Source of the DNA: Linnemannia schmuckeri
Taxonomy: Eukaryota; Mortierellomycota; Mortierellomycetes; Mortierellales; Mortierellaceae
Assembly: GCA_029449235.1 (NCBI GenBank)
Contig: JANATG010000007.1
Coordinates: 868,001-932,000 of the forward strand
DNA: 64,000 bases
Reading direction: 5' to 3'
Part shown: positions 1 through 12,508 of the stretch, piece after piece
How the letters are laid out: each line of letters opens with the position of its first letter
Position numbering within the stretch: position 1 is the stretch's first letter
Translations under genes and position numbers: made by a program
Notes under the pieces: generated by a model
Database searches by the model: none
Told to the model about the DNA's origin: nothing
What the model saw: the letters and a program-made list of their open reading frames with translations, nothing else

Positions 1-1793
1 CAAGCATGGGAGACCAGTAGCCCGCCCTTAAACACCCTGCCCGAGGTGCCTGCGACGGTCAGCGGTCACGTCATGAGCAAGATCTCAGGAACAACACAGC
101 TCCTCATCGCAGGCGGAGAGTCAACCTCGCCTGTTACCCAAGCATCCTTTACATATCTCTACGAGACTAAAGCTGGCAGCTGGTCTGTCATCAAGCCTGC
201 TACCCCAACACCTCCCAATCACCGCCTTTACTCTGCCGCTATCGCCACCGGCAAAGACGGTCTACTGCTTGAAGGAGGTTACCTCACAACAGTCGCCAAT
301 GGCACCTTTGCCCCCTCTCTAATCTCTCTCAACCCTGCCACCAAATTTCAACCAAACTCAACAACTCCAGTCGCCCTTGCAGCCAATGCACCCGCACTTG
401 CGCGACACACCATGACGCTAACGACAGATGGTCAGGCTGTGATTCTTGGTGGTATCACCCCACAAGGAGTTGTCGCCAATCTCTCAATAGCCCACATTCT
501 TAACACCCAGGCCGCTAGAGGCGAATGGAAAGTCATCCAACTGACTGGAACGGCACCCGACCCACGAATGTCCTTCTCAACCGTCATGGTCAACACCACC
601 ACTATGCTGGTCTATGGTGGAACCGCAGACCTCAAGACTGGATTCTCGAATTCCTACTATTTGGATCTTCCTACATGGACTTGGTCTTCGCCGCCAGCAC
701 AAGGAGATGCGCCTAGTCTCTGGGGTCATACCGCGACAATGGCGGGCAATTACATGGTTGTCGGTTTTGGTAAGCTATATCTTCTCCCCCCCCTTCCTTT
801 CTTCCTTCCTTCATTCCACGCCTAGTATCCTGCTACCGACGGTAGGGCTTGTGGTTTCTTTCTCTTGTCTCCATTCTCCAATCACCCTGAGAGCAATTCG
901 TTTGTGGTAGATTGCTCTGATCGATATGAGAGAGAAAAGAGAGAAATAACAATACAACATCGTGACACAAAGAGCAGAATGGCAGCTTTTTGTTTCTCCT
1001 ATCCCACTCTCCCATACATTTAGCACGTTTCTTTAATACGTTTTTTCTAGTCTCACTAACAAACAAAAATGGCTACCAATTTTCTCCGTAATTCCCTCCT
1101 ATAGGAACGTCATCAACACCCAGAACAGAAAACATTGCACTATTAGATGTCACCAGTAACACATGGACAAAACGATTCCGACCCGTTGGACAATACGTAC
1201 CGGACGAAACCTCCAATAAGTCACAACTGAGCGTAGGAGCCGTTCTGGGAATCGCATTTGTGATCACGGCATTCATTGTCGGCGGCGCCTTCCATCTCCT
1301 GGTCCGCCGGCGAAAGCGACAGACAAGGAACACATTGGCGCGACAGAACATGGGCGACCACACTGCACGGTCGGCGCTCAGATCGAGTGCATCGAACGAA
1401 GATCGGAGTCTGTTCAGGAAACTGGCGTCACTGCTCGGGATCGGAGGGTCATCCTCTTCTCGCAGCCGGGATAACTCGAGGCGGTCTGTGCGGTACTCGG
1501 ACATGCAGCTGCACTCGAACGCGATGGCGATCAGTTCTCGGATGACCCAGATGGGCTACTCACCCGTCAGTCTGGGGTACCCAGAGAATGTGGTCGAGCA
1601 CGGCAGTGGTCAGGTCTCGGTCTCTAGCTACATCTATCCCAACCAGGCGTGTGTCGAGACCGAGAAACAGGTTCAGGACGGACAGGAGACCCAGATTGTC
1701 TTCCATACACTTACCCAAGCCCAACAGGAAGCCCTAAAGCTTAGCAAACAACCACCATCCAACAAATCCAAACTTTACCAACTAGACTATTAA
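1..1793 (+). CDS. Kelch/galactose-oxidase-like beta-propeller protein with one transmembrane helix (5' partial)
   Basis: The frame is open from base 1, so the start codon and first kelch blades lie outside the window. Exons are <1-769 and 1105-1793, joined in phase 1 across a 335-nt intron (gtaagc donor, ctatag acceptor); 485 residues are visible. The first exon holds kelch-type blades with recurring Gly-Gly pairs (LIAGGES, LLEGGY, VILGGI, LVYGGT) each followed by a Trp or aromatic strand. The second exon finishes a blade (LLDVTSNTWTK), then has one hydrophobic helix (about 22 residues from SVGAVLGIAF) ended by a basic stop-transfer run (RRRKRQ), and a Ser-rich tail of about 150 residues, probably cytosolic. 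This suggests a type I surface protein with an extracellular propeller; the ligand is unknown. The two ATG-less starts seen in the first exon are not real starts. Confidence 0.85.
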
Positions 1794-4533
1794 ACGAATC
1801 ATTAGGATACCTTAGCTGAACATTTTCAATTGATGTACCAACCGTATTCTATTTTTTTCATGTATGCACATACTGTTGATTTGTTGAAGTAAGCTTGGGC
1901 CATTTAGTAGGTGGAAGAAACGCGTAGATGAAAAAGTGATGGGCATCTTTTTTTTTTGGGCAGTCTTTAAAAAAAGGTTATTGAAAGCGCACGAGCGACA
2001 AAAAAACAAAAGTTATTTTTAGGGCTGAGGGATGGGATGGGATGGAACATTCAAATGTGACCACGTGCATTGAAATTGCGAAGGAAAAGAATGAGGGAAG
2101 CATTACCATGCGAAGGGAAACGGGAGTGAACCCTACATTTCGCCCTCCCGTGCGCATATTAAAGCATGTCCCCATCCTTTTTTTTTGTGGGTCTCGATCC
2201 CTTCTCGCTGTTTGCTCAATGCAAAGATAAGTAGGGGGGCATAAGAGTAAAGAGCGAGAACCGCTTTTCACGCGGCCCTTTCTCCCTTTCACGATTACAC
2301 CTCTCATAGAAGGAAGTCCTTTTCATGGCAAAGAGGCGCATTGACCTTTTTATAATGCGGCCATTTCAATTTTTTTTTTCTTTTTGCATATCGCTGATCT
2401 CTCTCTTCTCTCCCTATATGTGCATGCAACTGTTATTTTCCTTCTATCTACGGAATATTTACATCATGCTCCGTCCCTTATTCCCGCAGTCCCTGCCTTT
2501 TCTTCCCGTTCTTTTATCATGGTGCGCGTCTTTGATAGACACCAATATATGGTCTAGTCTCACTGCTACGTTGATAGATGGTGATCACTTCAAAGGATCC
2601 TACCAATTGTCTTGTTCTTGCTGGATGATTGGATACCGATGGATGATAGACATTATCATTGGTTTTTTCAATTAGTCCCGGATGGTCGGTACGAGTAGCT
2701 ACTTCTATTTCATTAGAAAGCAAGCAAAGTATTAAAAGACGGTCCAAACACGCGGGTTCTAGTTTATTCTTTTGTCTTATTTCGGAGAGTAGAGAAAAAA
2801 AAACGCGTTAAAGGAATCGAATCGGGCTATTTTGCATTACTTAAAATGATAAAAATCACAACTGTTGCTTGGTTCTTTTTTTTTGGGGGGGGGGGTTGAA
2901 AGAATAACCTGCCAATGAAAAACACATGTCGAGCAATGACCCTGTCCAAAAGATCACTGAATTGAGCACCCCACACATCATACTCCATAACCCCTCTAAC
3001 GATTCGTTCGTTTTTTTTTCCTTTTTCATTTGTTTCTATGGATCATGTCCCTATGGCTTATACCACCACTAACAGCCTTCGTGTGTGCGAAAGAGAAAGG
3101 ACACGGATGGATCGCGCTTTTTGTGAACCCATGTACGAGATCAAAGATATGCCATTTACAGCTTTCCGTTTGTTTACATAAGAACGACATGCAAATAGTT
3201 GAGCTATTAGTCGATGTTTTCCTTGTACCCTCTACTTTTGTGAAAAAGCGGGAAAACCAGTTAGGCAGTGCTGTGGCTGTCCTTAATAATTGTTGATGGT
3301 AGTTTTGACTTTGTTTGTCTGTAATGCTCGGAAAGAAAGGGAGGTAAAAAGCTTGAGAAAAAAATAATGGCTCAGGACCTTTCATGAACTCAACTGAAAA
3401 GAATGGTGAGCGTCGAACAGAAAAAAAAACGAAACTTTAACCGTCAGACCGCAAGACAAACGGTAGATTGGAGCTTCTTTCTGGTCTGGTCGGTCGTTCA
3501 GTCGGTCGGTTGAGAATGGAAAGGGCGGTGAAAATGGGACCGGTAAGATCGGAAGTGAGAGACGTGGGAAGGAGGTTTGACATGACGGTTGAAAAGTGTC
3601 TGCCAGGTATCCTTCTCATTTGTGATTTGTTTAATTGTTGGTGTGTGTGTGTACAAGTAAGCGTGCGTTGCGCATCTCAAGTTTGCCGCGAAGATCACAC
3701 AAAACAGGCAAAATCATTTTTTTTCTTTTTTTTTTTTTTGCCTCGACGCTTCATCAATAAAAAAAACTGAACCATAGAATGCAGGTTCGCGGTGTTTTCG
3801 GGTTCAAGTAACATCAACAACTTCCTCAAAAAAATGCTCACTTAAGTCCCAGTCTTTTAATGACCAAAAAACAGGGCATTGTTTGTGCTCACTATTTTTT
3901 TCTCACTCACTCTCTCTCGTTGTTTCGGCGTTAGTCAAAATGGAGCGGCGGGAGGGTCACTGAAAGAAGGGCTGTTGCGACATACTTTTCCTTTCACGCT
4001 CAATTGAATACTCTTCCTCTTTTCTTTCCGCTTTTTACTGCCTAAACCAGAACCAGCCAAACCTGAAGATTTAGAAACATACACATAAGACGGTGGGATG
4101 AAGCACAGACAGGCCGTTCGGCTACTGAAATAACTTGGCAACCAAGCGTAATCAAGTTTTTTTTACAACGCGCGCGGGAAGTCAAAAAACTTTAACAGAA
4201 CAAAAAAGTAAGTTCAGTGGTTTTTTTCTCAATCAAAACGGCGTTCAACTCTTGCCAAGTATTGTAACTATGTTATGGGATCACCCTTCCGGTTCTAATA
4301 CTGCTCTCGCTTGAAATCCAAGTGCAGTAATCTTGCTTACTCACCCTATTCCTACCCTTTTATTCCTTCGCCATCGCATAGGAGAAACGGTGATAAAACA
4401 AAATGAAGGGCGTAAAAAATATTGGTACAGTTCACCCATCCATCATGTTTCCGTAAAACAAAAAAAGGCAAAACAAAAAAAAAAAAAAAGCGGACACAGA
4501 ACACACATCAGCAGAATCACATAAGATTACACA

Positions 4534-4556
4534 ACACACACACACACACACACACA
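4534..4556. repeat. (AC)n microsatellite
   Basis: About 11 consecutive AC dinucleotides, directly visible, in intergenic DNA between the kelch and bZIP genes. Confidence 0.95.
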
Positions 4557-5273
4557 AAGGTTGCATGAACGGATGGGAGGAAATGACTTTAGGCGATTGG
4601 AACCAGTTTTTTTTGTTTTTATTTTGTTTTGGTTTGGTTTGTTCCCTCTTTTTATGTTATCTGTTAAAGCGAGGGCAAGAATGGCAGATGAAGCAAAAGA
4701 AAATAACTGATGGGGGACCCATCCTATTTACTTCTTTCCTGCATTTCATTTTTTTTCGCTTATGTTCACAAATAACATCTCGGTCTGTAGGCAATCCGAC
4801 GGGTTGAATCTGCTTATTGCTGAATAGCATTATAAACGAATTAAAATAAAAGGAAATCAACAAGCGCATGAGCATGAAGTATAGAGACCTGTAAAAATGG
4901 AATGAAAAACAGAAAGGGATGAAGGTTGGTGAGGGAGACGAATAAAGTGAGAGGAATGAATACAGTGAGTGGAAAAGCGTGGTTTAATACATGAAATGTT
5001 CACACAAGTGCTGTGCTTTGATTACGAATTGTTGCCAGCTGAAATCACCCCCTTTTTTTGGCCCGTTCTCTCACCCCCTCTCACCCTTAGTCGGTTCCCA
5101 TTGATCCTCTTTTTTCACTCCCTTTATCCTCTTTTCTCCTTCTTTCTATTCCACTCTCCTCCTCCCTTGTTCACCTCGCGGAACACGAGTGAAGGTGTAC
5201 AAAAGATGTATACCACCGACTCCCCATCTCTTTAGTCATGCAGAGCAAGCTGGTGAATAAACCGAACACTACA

Positions 5274-5315
5274 ACAAAACAAAACAAAACAAAACAAAAC
5301 AAAACAAAACAAAAA
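5274..5315. repeat. (AAAAC)n microsatellite
   Basis: About eight perfect tandem copies of the pentamer AAAAC. Confidence 0.95.
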
Positions 5316-6177
5316 CTGTGAGCAATAAGGAAAAAGACCCGCTCTTCCATTTTCAACCCATCAACCAGTTACCCAGAACGTCAAACCATCGCACAAAAAA
5401 AATAAGAAGCGCAAATCTTGTGCACAAAAGAAATCGATCTACCCGTCCCTTGTTGAGTTTATCGTTTCTTGCGTTTTGCTTTCGATTGGTACATCTGGTT
5501 CTGTACATTACATTACGGGATGGCCCACGGGAGAAAGCAACAAGCTTTTTTTTGTTTGCGTGTGTTGGCTGACAGAAGAGAACGAATGGGCAGTAATAAT
5601 GCCTGATGTGGGGGATGACAAAGGCAGAATACAATGAAAAAAGGGATAAGGGAAAAAGATAATAAAAACGCTGTGCATGATGGACGTGGAAGCTTGGTTG
5701 GTTGGTGGGTGGACATACGGAAAAGAGCAACAAGCCGAATGGGGACAATTCCAAACATCTACCTTCTTCATTATGTGTTGCCCTTGCTCTTACCACTTTA
5801 CCTCTCCCTTGGAGTGGGCAAGTACATGGATGAAAAGAGTATAGTAGAAAAGCTACTTTGTTCCAGTGTTGGCCGGACCACATCGTGCTTTTTGTTATGT
5901 GGCATATGTTGCTGTGCAGTAAGATCCCCTTACGTCTCCCCTGTTAGCCCGGAAGGGGAGAGAAAGGTAAAAGAAGGGACAGTGAAGGAGGAGAAAAAAA
6001 TAAAAGTAGGAGGCAAAAGGGATAACGAGTAGAAGGAGAGTGTAGAAGCAACAAGAGGCAACCTAAAAGAGAGAAGAGAAAAGAGACGACAAAGGGGTGG
6101 AGACACAGAGGGGATAAAGAGGATTGTCCTCATTTGACTTTTGGGCGTGTGTTATGTGCAATGATCCCCAGCGGCCC

Positions 6178-6394
6178 CTTCTCTCTTTCCATTTCGTTCT
6201 TTTCTTTCTTCCTTGTTTTTTGTTGGCTTTTTTATCTCTTTCTCTTTCTCATTCTTTTCTTCCACTTCCTTTCCTCTTTCCGCTTCTTCTTTCCTTCCTT
6301 TCCTCCCTTTCTTGCCTTTCCTTTCTACCCCTTTTCTCTTTCTTTTTTCCTTCCTTCTTTCCTTCCTTCTTTCCTTCCTTCCTCTTTCATTTCT
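6178..6394. repeat. Polypyrimidine tract with TTCC repeats
   Basis: More than 200 bases in which nearly all positions are C or T on the + strand, with CCTT/TTCC tetramer runs at its right end. Such tracts can adopt triplex structures or act as pyrimidine-rich core promoter DNA; no gene clearly follows it. Confidence 0.85.
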
Positions 6395-8184
6395 TCGACC
6401 TCGCGGACATTACCCTCAGGCATTTACACGAAACCTTCCTTCATAGCCCCATATCCCTGTCCCTCGACTATCTCTTCGTTCTCTTCTTGGCTAATTTGCT
6501 CAAAAACATAATACAAGAGACCGATAGAGCTGTATCTGGTCCTCCCTTATTTTGCCTTCTCTTGTCGACCACCATCTCCACTTCTTCTTTCGACTTCTCT
6601 CTCTCTCTCTTTCTCTCTCTCTCTCATTTTCGTCCCCTTTATTCTTCTTCTTTCTAGTGTAGTCACTGTCGTCGACCTCTTGTGCTCTACTTCCTTTCAC
6701 ACACACATACACTTTTTTTCCACTCCGCAACCCTATCGTCTCTCCTCCTCCATTCCCACCTTTACCCATCATCTTCCTCCTGCTCCCATTTTTTTTTGCT
6801 TTTGCTCAACGATCCCTTGCAGAAACATATTTTTTTACTTTTTGTAATTGCTGTAATCAGGAGCCAATATTGTTTCGGCGTCCAGCTAAACGAGCTTTGA
6901 AATAAGGTGAGCGACATATTCGTTATCTTTGATACATGAGAGATGGGGGGATACATGTTGGGTAGTGAAAAAAGACGAGAAACAGGTGCCAAGTGTGATT
7001 TGCAGTTTTCTTGGTTTTATGTTCCTCATCCCGTAATCTGCCTCCATAGTCTCCATTTTCACCAAACTTGTCCAATGGCTTTGTAGTTCCTCTGCATTGT
7101 CTCGCATCTTTTTCATTCAATCCCCTCTCTCACTATCATAAATTGCATTTGCTGTATCAGCGTCGATGGGATTGAACATGTTTTGTCTCAGTGAGGCAAC
7201 CCCTGGTTCTTGGTTCCTGGGCACAACCGGAATCCTTTGTTTTCCTTGCAAGATATGCGGTCGGGTCAATTGGATGTGTCAGCAATCGCCGGTCGGGTCT
7301 GGTCTGTGTCATCTAAAAAGGGTACAAGGACCTGACTGGTGTGTGGGGGAAACGGGAGAATGAACAGACGCAAAAAAGGGGAGGGAGGAGGGAGGGACAA
7401 AACAAAATAACGAATGAATCAGACAAACAACCAACAATATTTTATACACGCGCCACCATTTCTTACTTTTCTTCTTTCAACACCCTATATACGGAACCGA
7501 CTCACTTCAAACAACACAATAACACACTCCTATACAGAGCTTATCAACACTCACTCAAACAACCAAGTATAACCTACAACAAATATACATAGCCCTCGCC
7601 CCTCATCGCTCATCTCATCTCTCTTTTCATTTCCTCATTCGAAAAAAGAGTTCATTGTGTCAGCATGTTCATCCGATACATTTTTTTATTTCAACACAAC
7701 TGATTCTGGCTTTTTGAGAGAAGGATCGAGGCACTCCAGCTTTCTTTCTTTTTTATTCTTTACAAATGTCAAGAAAGAGTCAGATATCACAAACAGGTGA
7801 AAGAAGTAAGGACGATAAGGGAAGTGGGGGAAGGACACGTATACAAACAAACCAACATCATCGCCTGTGAAGAATGAAGCGAGAAGGTAGGGAGTGAAAA
7901 AAGGGCAAGAAAACGAAAAAGGAAGGAAAGGGGGTATAAGGGAGAAGAAACTTTGATAAAAAAAAAAAAAGATTGATGACACGTCAGTCAACAAAGGTAA
8001 GCAAGCAAGTAGGGTTGTGTGGTGGCACATTGCCATTTTTCACTTTTCATGTTGAGTTTTAGGCTGTAGCATGTATGTAGTAGATGGAAACGACAGCAGA
8101 GCACTGCCCAAATTACGACAGTACCAGAGCAATGCATTATTACTCTTTTTTGTGAGATGGTAAACAAATACAACAGACACAATT

Positions 8185-8314
8185 CGGAGAGAAAGGGGGA
8201 GAGGGAAAAGGGATGAGAGAGAGAGAGGGAAAGGAGAGAGAGTGATGACAGAGACAGCGAGAGAGAGAGGAAGAGAGCGGAAGGAAAGAAAAGGAGGGGA
8301 GGAGTGACAAGGGG
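8185..8314. repeat. Polypurine (GA-rich) block
   Basis: Nearly all-purine on the + strand with imperfect GAGA runs. It is followed within 70 bases by a (CA)n run, and it lies in the opposite strand sense to the polypyrimidine tract 2 kb to the left. Confidence 0.8.
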
Positions 8315-8381
8315 AGATGCATGGACCATGCGTGTTGTCTCTCATCGACCACACTCATCTAAAAATCTCTCGCTAATGTGG

Positions 8382-8401
8382 ACACACACACACACACACA
8401 C
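8382..8401. repeat. (AC)n microsatellite
   Basis: About ten AC dinucleotides in the distal upstream region of the bZIP gene. Confidence 0.9.
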
Positions 8402-8540
8402 TCACATAATTCACAAACTTTCAATGATTGCATTAAGTGCATGTATGTATTCCTCCTGACCATGCTCCCATTTCCATCTCACTCTTTTCTATCTTTTTTC
8501 TCTTTCTGTTCATTCTCGCCTCCTTTCATTTTCGTATTCG

Positions 8541-8572
<32 letters not shown>

Positions 8573-9622
8573 CGTTTCTATTCCACCTTTTACCTGACCT
8601 TCTTCTCGTTCATTCTATCAAGCAGTCCCCTTATCTCGATTCAATCGACGTCTACCCGACTCTTGGCACTGTTCGATTTGCTGATCATTTTATTTTATTT
8701 CGTTCTTTTTCTTTTCTGTCTTGAATCCATCAGTGTCTTCTACAGTCTTACCCACCATTCACTGCCGTCCATCACCGTCGTTTCATCCGATACCTTCACC
8801 CAAGACGAACGACGAATAACGACTGACCAGCGAAGCGATATACGCCCTGCTTCATAAAATATCCGACAGCGCATTGCATTTCATTCATTTAATACTTGCA
8901 TTCATTCATTCCTCACTCGCTCACTCGTACATACATATCGCCATCACCCATCCCATCTAAAAAATACGCCCAGCAACCACAAGGCCATCATCCAGTTCCC
9001 TCGCTCGGTTGTACAAACAGCTCTCATACTCAACATCTCAACACCAGCAGCAAAGGCAATTAACGCTAACCTTGCTGTTCCATTACCCCCATCCCGCCCG
9101 TCCTTTCCGCCCTTTCGCTTTTCGCCTCTCGCCTCTTGCTCACCTCACGCATTACGAGCATACGAAGAACAGCGACAAACCCAGGGCTCCTCTCTCTTTC
9201 TCCTTACTCTCTTTTTACTCTCTTTTACTCCAAAAAAGAGCACACCCACTCACATCTCCTTCCCTCTTTTTCTCCCTTCTTCCCTCCTCCTCCTTCCACT
9301 TCTTCTCCATCTTCATCCTCTTCCTCTACTTTTTTTTTTTTTTTTCTTATTCTCATTTCACTCTCTTTCCCTCATCTCATCACTTCATCAACTCCTCCCT
9401 CCTTCCGAGACGCACAACCTCATTAGAGAAACTATCCACTTCTTTGGCTCCCTCCTTCTCCGTCTCCTTGCTACCACGCCCTGTAGTCTTTTTCTCACCC
9501 CCTCGCAACCCCCCTCCTCATCTTTATTTTATTCATTCCTCTCTTTCCCTCTTTAACATCCATCAACAGTTGCTCGCACTTCTTCTCATTTCACTTTTTT
9601 TGTTTAACGACACTCATTCGGC

Positions 9623-12405
9623 ATGCTCGGTTCTGGTCCCGGCCCTGCGCCCACGCCCTCGATGACTCTCCCTCCCCTCCGAGACCTTGATAAGGTCCTT
9701 GGTCCCGAATCAGAACACAGTCGCCTGGCTAATCACCACTCAGTACCATCAGGACAACCCAGGTCGCAATCATCTGATCCCCATCTCCATCAGCACTTCC
9801 AACAACAACGACCTCAGCAACACCAACAACAGCAGCAGCAACAACAGCAGACGCCACAACAGCATCACCGGTACCCCCAAAAGCTCCCTCCAAGCCAGCA
9901 CAGCTACCAGCACCATGACCAGCCCGGCCGATACTCGTCATTGTCTGGATCATTACCAGGTCCGCTGTGGATTGGCAGAGATAACCAGGACGAGGGAAAA
10001 GGTACAGAAAGAATTTGAATGAAAAAGAAACACGGTGAAACGTCGCATCCTATTGGTATTCGTACATATTACGAATGCACTTGGACTACGCAGATCTGGC
10101 GATCGATTGCAAAATGATCATCACTTTATATTGTTGGACGTTTCACGTTTTTTTGTTGTTTTGTATGTTGATGGTTGTTGTCGAATTACTCGAGTGTCCT
10201 GCTCTCGTAATTTTCTCCCTTATCTGCTTTCTAATTGGGACCTGACAAGGTTGCGCGTCCCTAATTGCCCTTTTGCTACCACTACCCACCCACCCCAAGG
10301 AAAAAAAAACTGAAAAAGCATGCGAAACTGATTGGTGTCCTTATTTAAACTTCCATCTCATCCAAAAAAAAAAAAAAAAAAAAAAAAAATGTTTTTCTGA
10401 ATTAATAATAGACCTTTTCATGAGCGCCACCAGGGCTGACTCGGTGTCCAAGGACTACCCGCACGGGCACAATCATCGTCATCTCCCGAGCGCATCCGCA
10501 CACGAGCCAGGGCCAGGGCGGTCTGACTCAAGCCAGGCTCAGCCTCACCCGCAACACCAACAACAACAACAGTCGCAGCATAGTCAGAAGGAGTCCACAT
10601 CCCCTACCTCAGCCCATACCACCTCATCTGCAGTTGCAGCTTCATCTTCCAAAACGTCTGCACAGGCAAATACAACAGCAGGGGCAACTGCAGGATCAAC
10701 CGACGGCACCAATTCTGGAAAGTCGACGACTGAGCAAGGACGGAATTCGACAAAGCGTGCCGCCCAAAACCGCGCAGCTCAGCGCGCATTTCGTCAGCGG
10801 AAAGATCAATACGTCCGCGAATTGGAGCGCAAGGCAGATCGGTTACAGCAGGCCGAAGGACAGATCATGCTCCTCATGGCTCGTAACCGCGAATTGGAGG
10901 CCAAATTTGCTCAACAACAGCCTGGCTCATCCTCGTCACCACTGCCATCCCCTCTCTTGCCACAGGACTCTCCTAGAGGTGGTCTGGGTGGACCAGTTGG
11001 AGCTATGGATAGAGGGGAACGCGACCGGGATCGGGAACGGGAATGGGCTGTCCATGAGAGGGCTCTGGAGAGCCATGGATCGTTTGACCAGTATCATCCT
11101 TCCTCACGCCCAGCACTGGGCCGACATTCCTCTGTTCAGCATCTTCGACAAGCCTACAACGCCGCATCACCTCCTCTTTCGAGCAGTTCGATGAAGCACC
11201 TTTCTCTGAGCAGTAAACTGCCGGCGCATGAATCCGACCAGGAGATTGAACTCCAGCATCGCCCTCACCGCCATCTTCACCGCCATCCCTCGGAATCTTC
11301 GCTCAACCTCCATCGCTCCGGTGCTTTCCCAGCATTCTCGACAGATCCAAAGGACGAAGATCATCAAGTGGCTCAGCGACTTCTCAGCATCCGTGGCACT
11401 CCTATTGACTCTCGTCCAGAGACTACCTCGCCTACCTTGACCAACCGCTCTCCTCACCCTGGCTCTAGTGGCGATGTTTCGATGCAGTACTATCCTGGAT
11501 CTCCATTGACGCCAACCCATGAGCGGTCATCACTCTACTCCTCTACTCAAAACTCAAGGGCTCCCTCTAGTGCAGGGGTCGGTCCTCGTTCCTTACCATC
11601 TCCAACAAGCGCAGCCCATGGTGATGGTTCGTTCCCCGCTTCTGCTTCTCCAGCCCACCCATCTGCTCCTTATCATCCATCGTCGTCTGGTTACGACCTG
11701 GGAAACAAGAGACCAAGCGACGGAACCATTAGCTGGGCTGGTCAAGATCTTTACAAGAACCCTCAGGATACCCATTCTCACCACCCTTACCATCCCTCGG
11801 TCAAAAAGCAGGCCAGTTGGAGTTCACTCTCAGAGCAGAGACGCATTCACGCGGTCAAGAAGCAGCCAAGCTATGGCTCAATCTCGGAGTATCGCCACAG
11901 CTGGAGAAGCAACAGGACCGAGAGCCCAGAAATGCCATCGGATGCTCGATTTGGTGGCAACAGCAGTGACCGCGGCAGCGTAACGCCTGCATTGCCCAGG
12001 ATTCCTCCACAGTTCTCGCAGCGTCCCCCACAACCACCCACTCCTCAGCATCCATCATCCAGCTTTGACCGTGAATACCCTTCCCCGACGGCAGCATCTC
12101 ATCCTGGCTCTACTTTCTCGCCACCCTCAAGTCACTCGCAGCACTTTCAACAACAGCATCATCAGCAGCAGCACCCGTCGCATGGACAACCACCAGTTTC
12201 GTCCGACTATTACAGTCCTTCACGGTCAGCCCCGCAGCAACCCGAGAATGGACCCTCAGATATGGACGTTGTTCAGGAAGGCAACAACGGCGGTAGCTCT
12301 GCAAGCAATCATCACCACCACTACCCGCATTCTCAACACCAGGCCGCGTACGACTCTGACGAAATGGATACCTATGAGCAACGGCGAGAGTCCTCTCATG
12401 ACTAA
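9623..12405 (+). CDS. bZIP transcription factor, Pap1/Yap subfamily
   Basis: Exons are 9623-10001 and 10412-12405, joined in phase 1; the product is 790 residues. Exon 1 is Gln/His-rich with a poly-Q run near residues 60-80. In exon 2, around residues 230-285, lies the DNA-binding basic region with NRAAQRAFRQRK, which matches the NxxAQxxFR signature of the fungal Pap1/Yap1 group, followed by a leucine-zipper heptad region (LERKADRLQQAEGQIMLL). The remaining 500 residues are Ser/Pro/His/Gln-rich and disordered. I see no cysteine-rich redox domain of the Yap1 type, so an oxidative-stress role is not shown by sequence. It should be a nuclear activator or repressor. The 410-nt intron contains a 26-A run. 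The ATG is the first good start after a CT-rich leader, and a poly(A) signal follows the stop by about 100 nt. Confidence 0.9.
10364..10389. repeat. Poly-A run in the bZIP intron
   Basis: 26 consecutive A residues shortly upstream of the 3' splice site of the bZIP intron; its length may be unreliable in assembly. Confidence 0.9.
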
Positions 12406-12502
12406 GTCCTCCATTCCACATAACAACCTTTCTCAATCACTGCCTTTACCTATCTTTCTTAACACCCACAAAAACCATTTTTATCTTAATATTCAATTTT
12501 CT

Positions 12503-12508
12503 AATAAA
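12503..12508 (+). terminator. Poly(A) signal of the bZIP gene
   Basis: An AATAAA hexamer lies about 100 nt after the bZIP stop codon, in AT-rich DNA, on the coding strand. Confidence 0.5.

Larger units (their letters stand above)
1794..9622. other. 7.8-kb gene-free intergenic region rich in simple repeats
   Basis: I see no ORF here with family features, no tRNA and no convincing spliced gene. All ORFs are short, low-complexity and mostly phenylalanine/leucine/serine strings from CT-rich DNA. The stretch contains an (AC)n, an (AAAAC)n, several poly-T runs, a strong polypyrimidine tract, a polypurine block and a CT-rich run into the bZIP start. The last 1 kb probably contains the bZIP promoter and leader. 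An unannotated long non-coding transcript cannot be excluded. Confidence 0.6.

Noticed and set aside
6124..6657. 177-codon ORF of Phe/Leu/Ser runs that resembles membrane helices
   Set aside because: The hydrophobic run is only the translation of a polypyrimidine tract; no charged loops or family features.
9009..9665. 218-codon ORF before the bZIP gene
   Set aside because: It is a Ser/Leu/Phe/Pro string from CT-rich leader DNA with no domain; the bZIP start lies in another frame at 9623.
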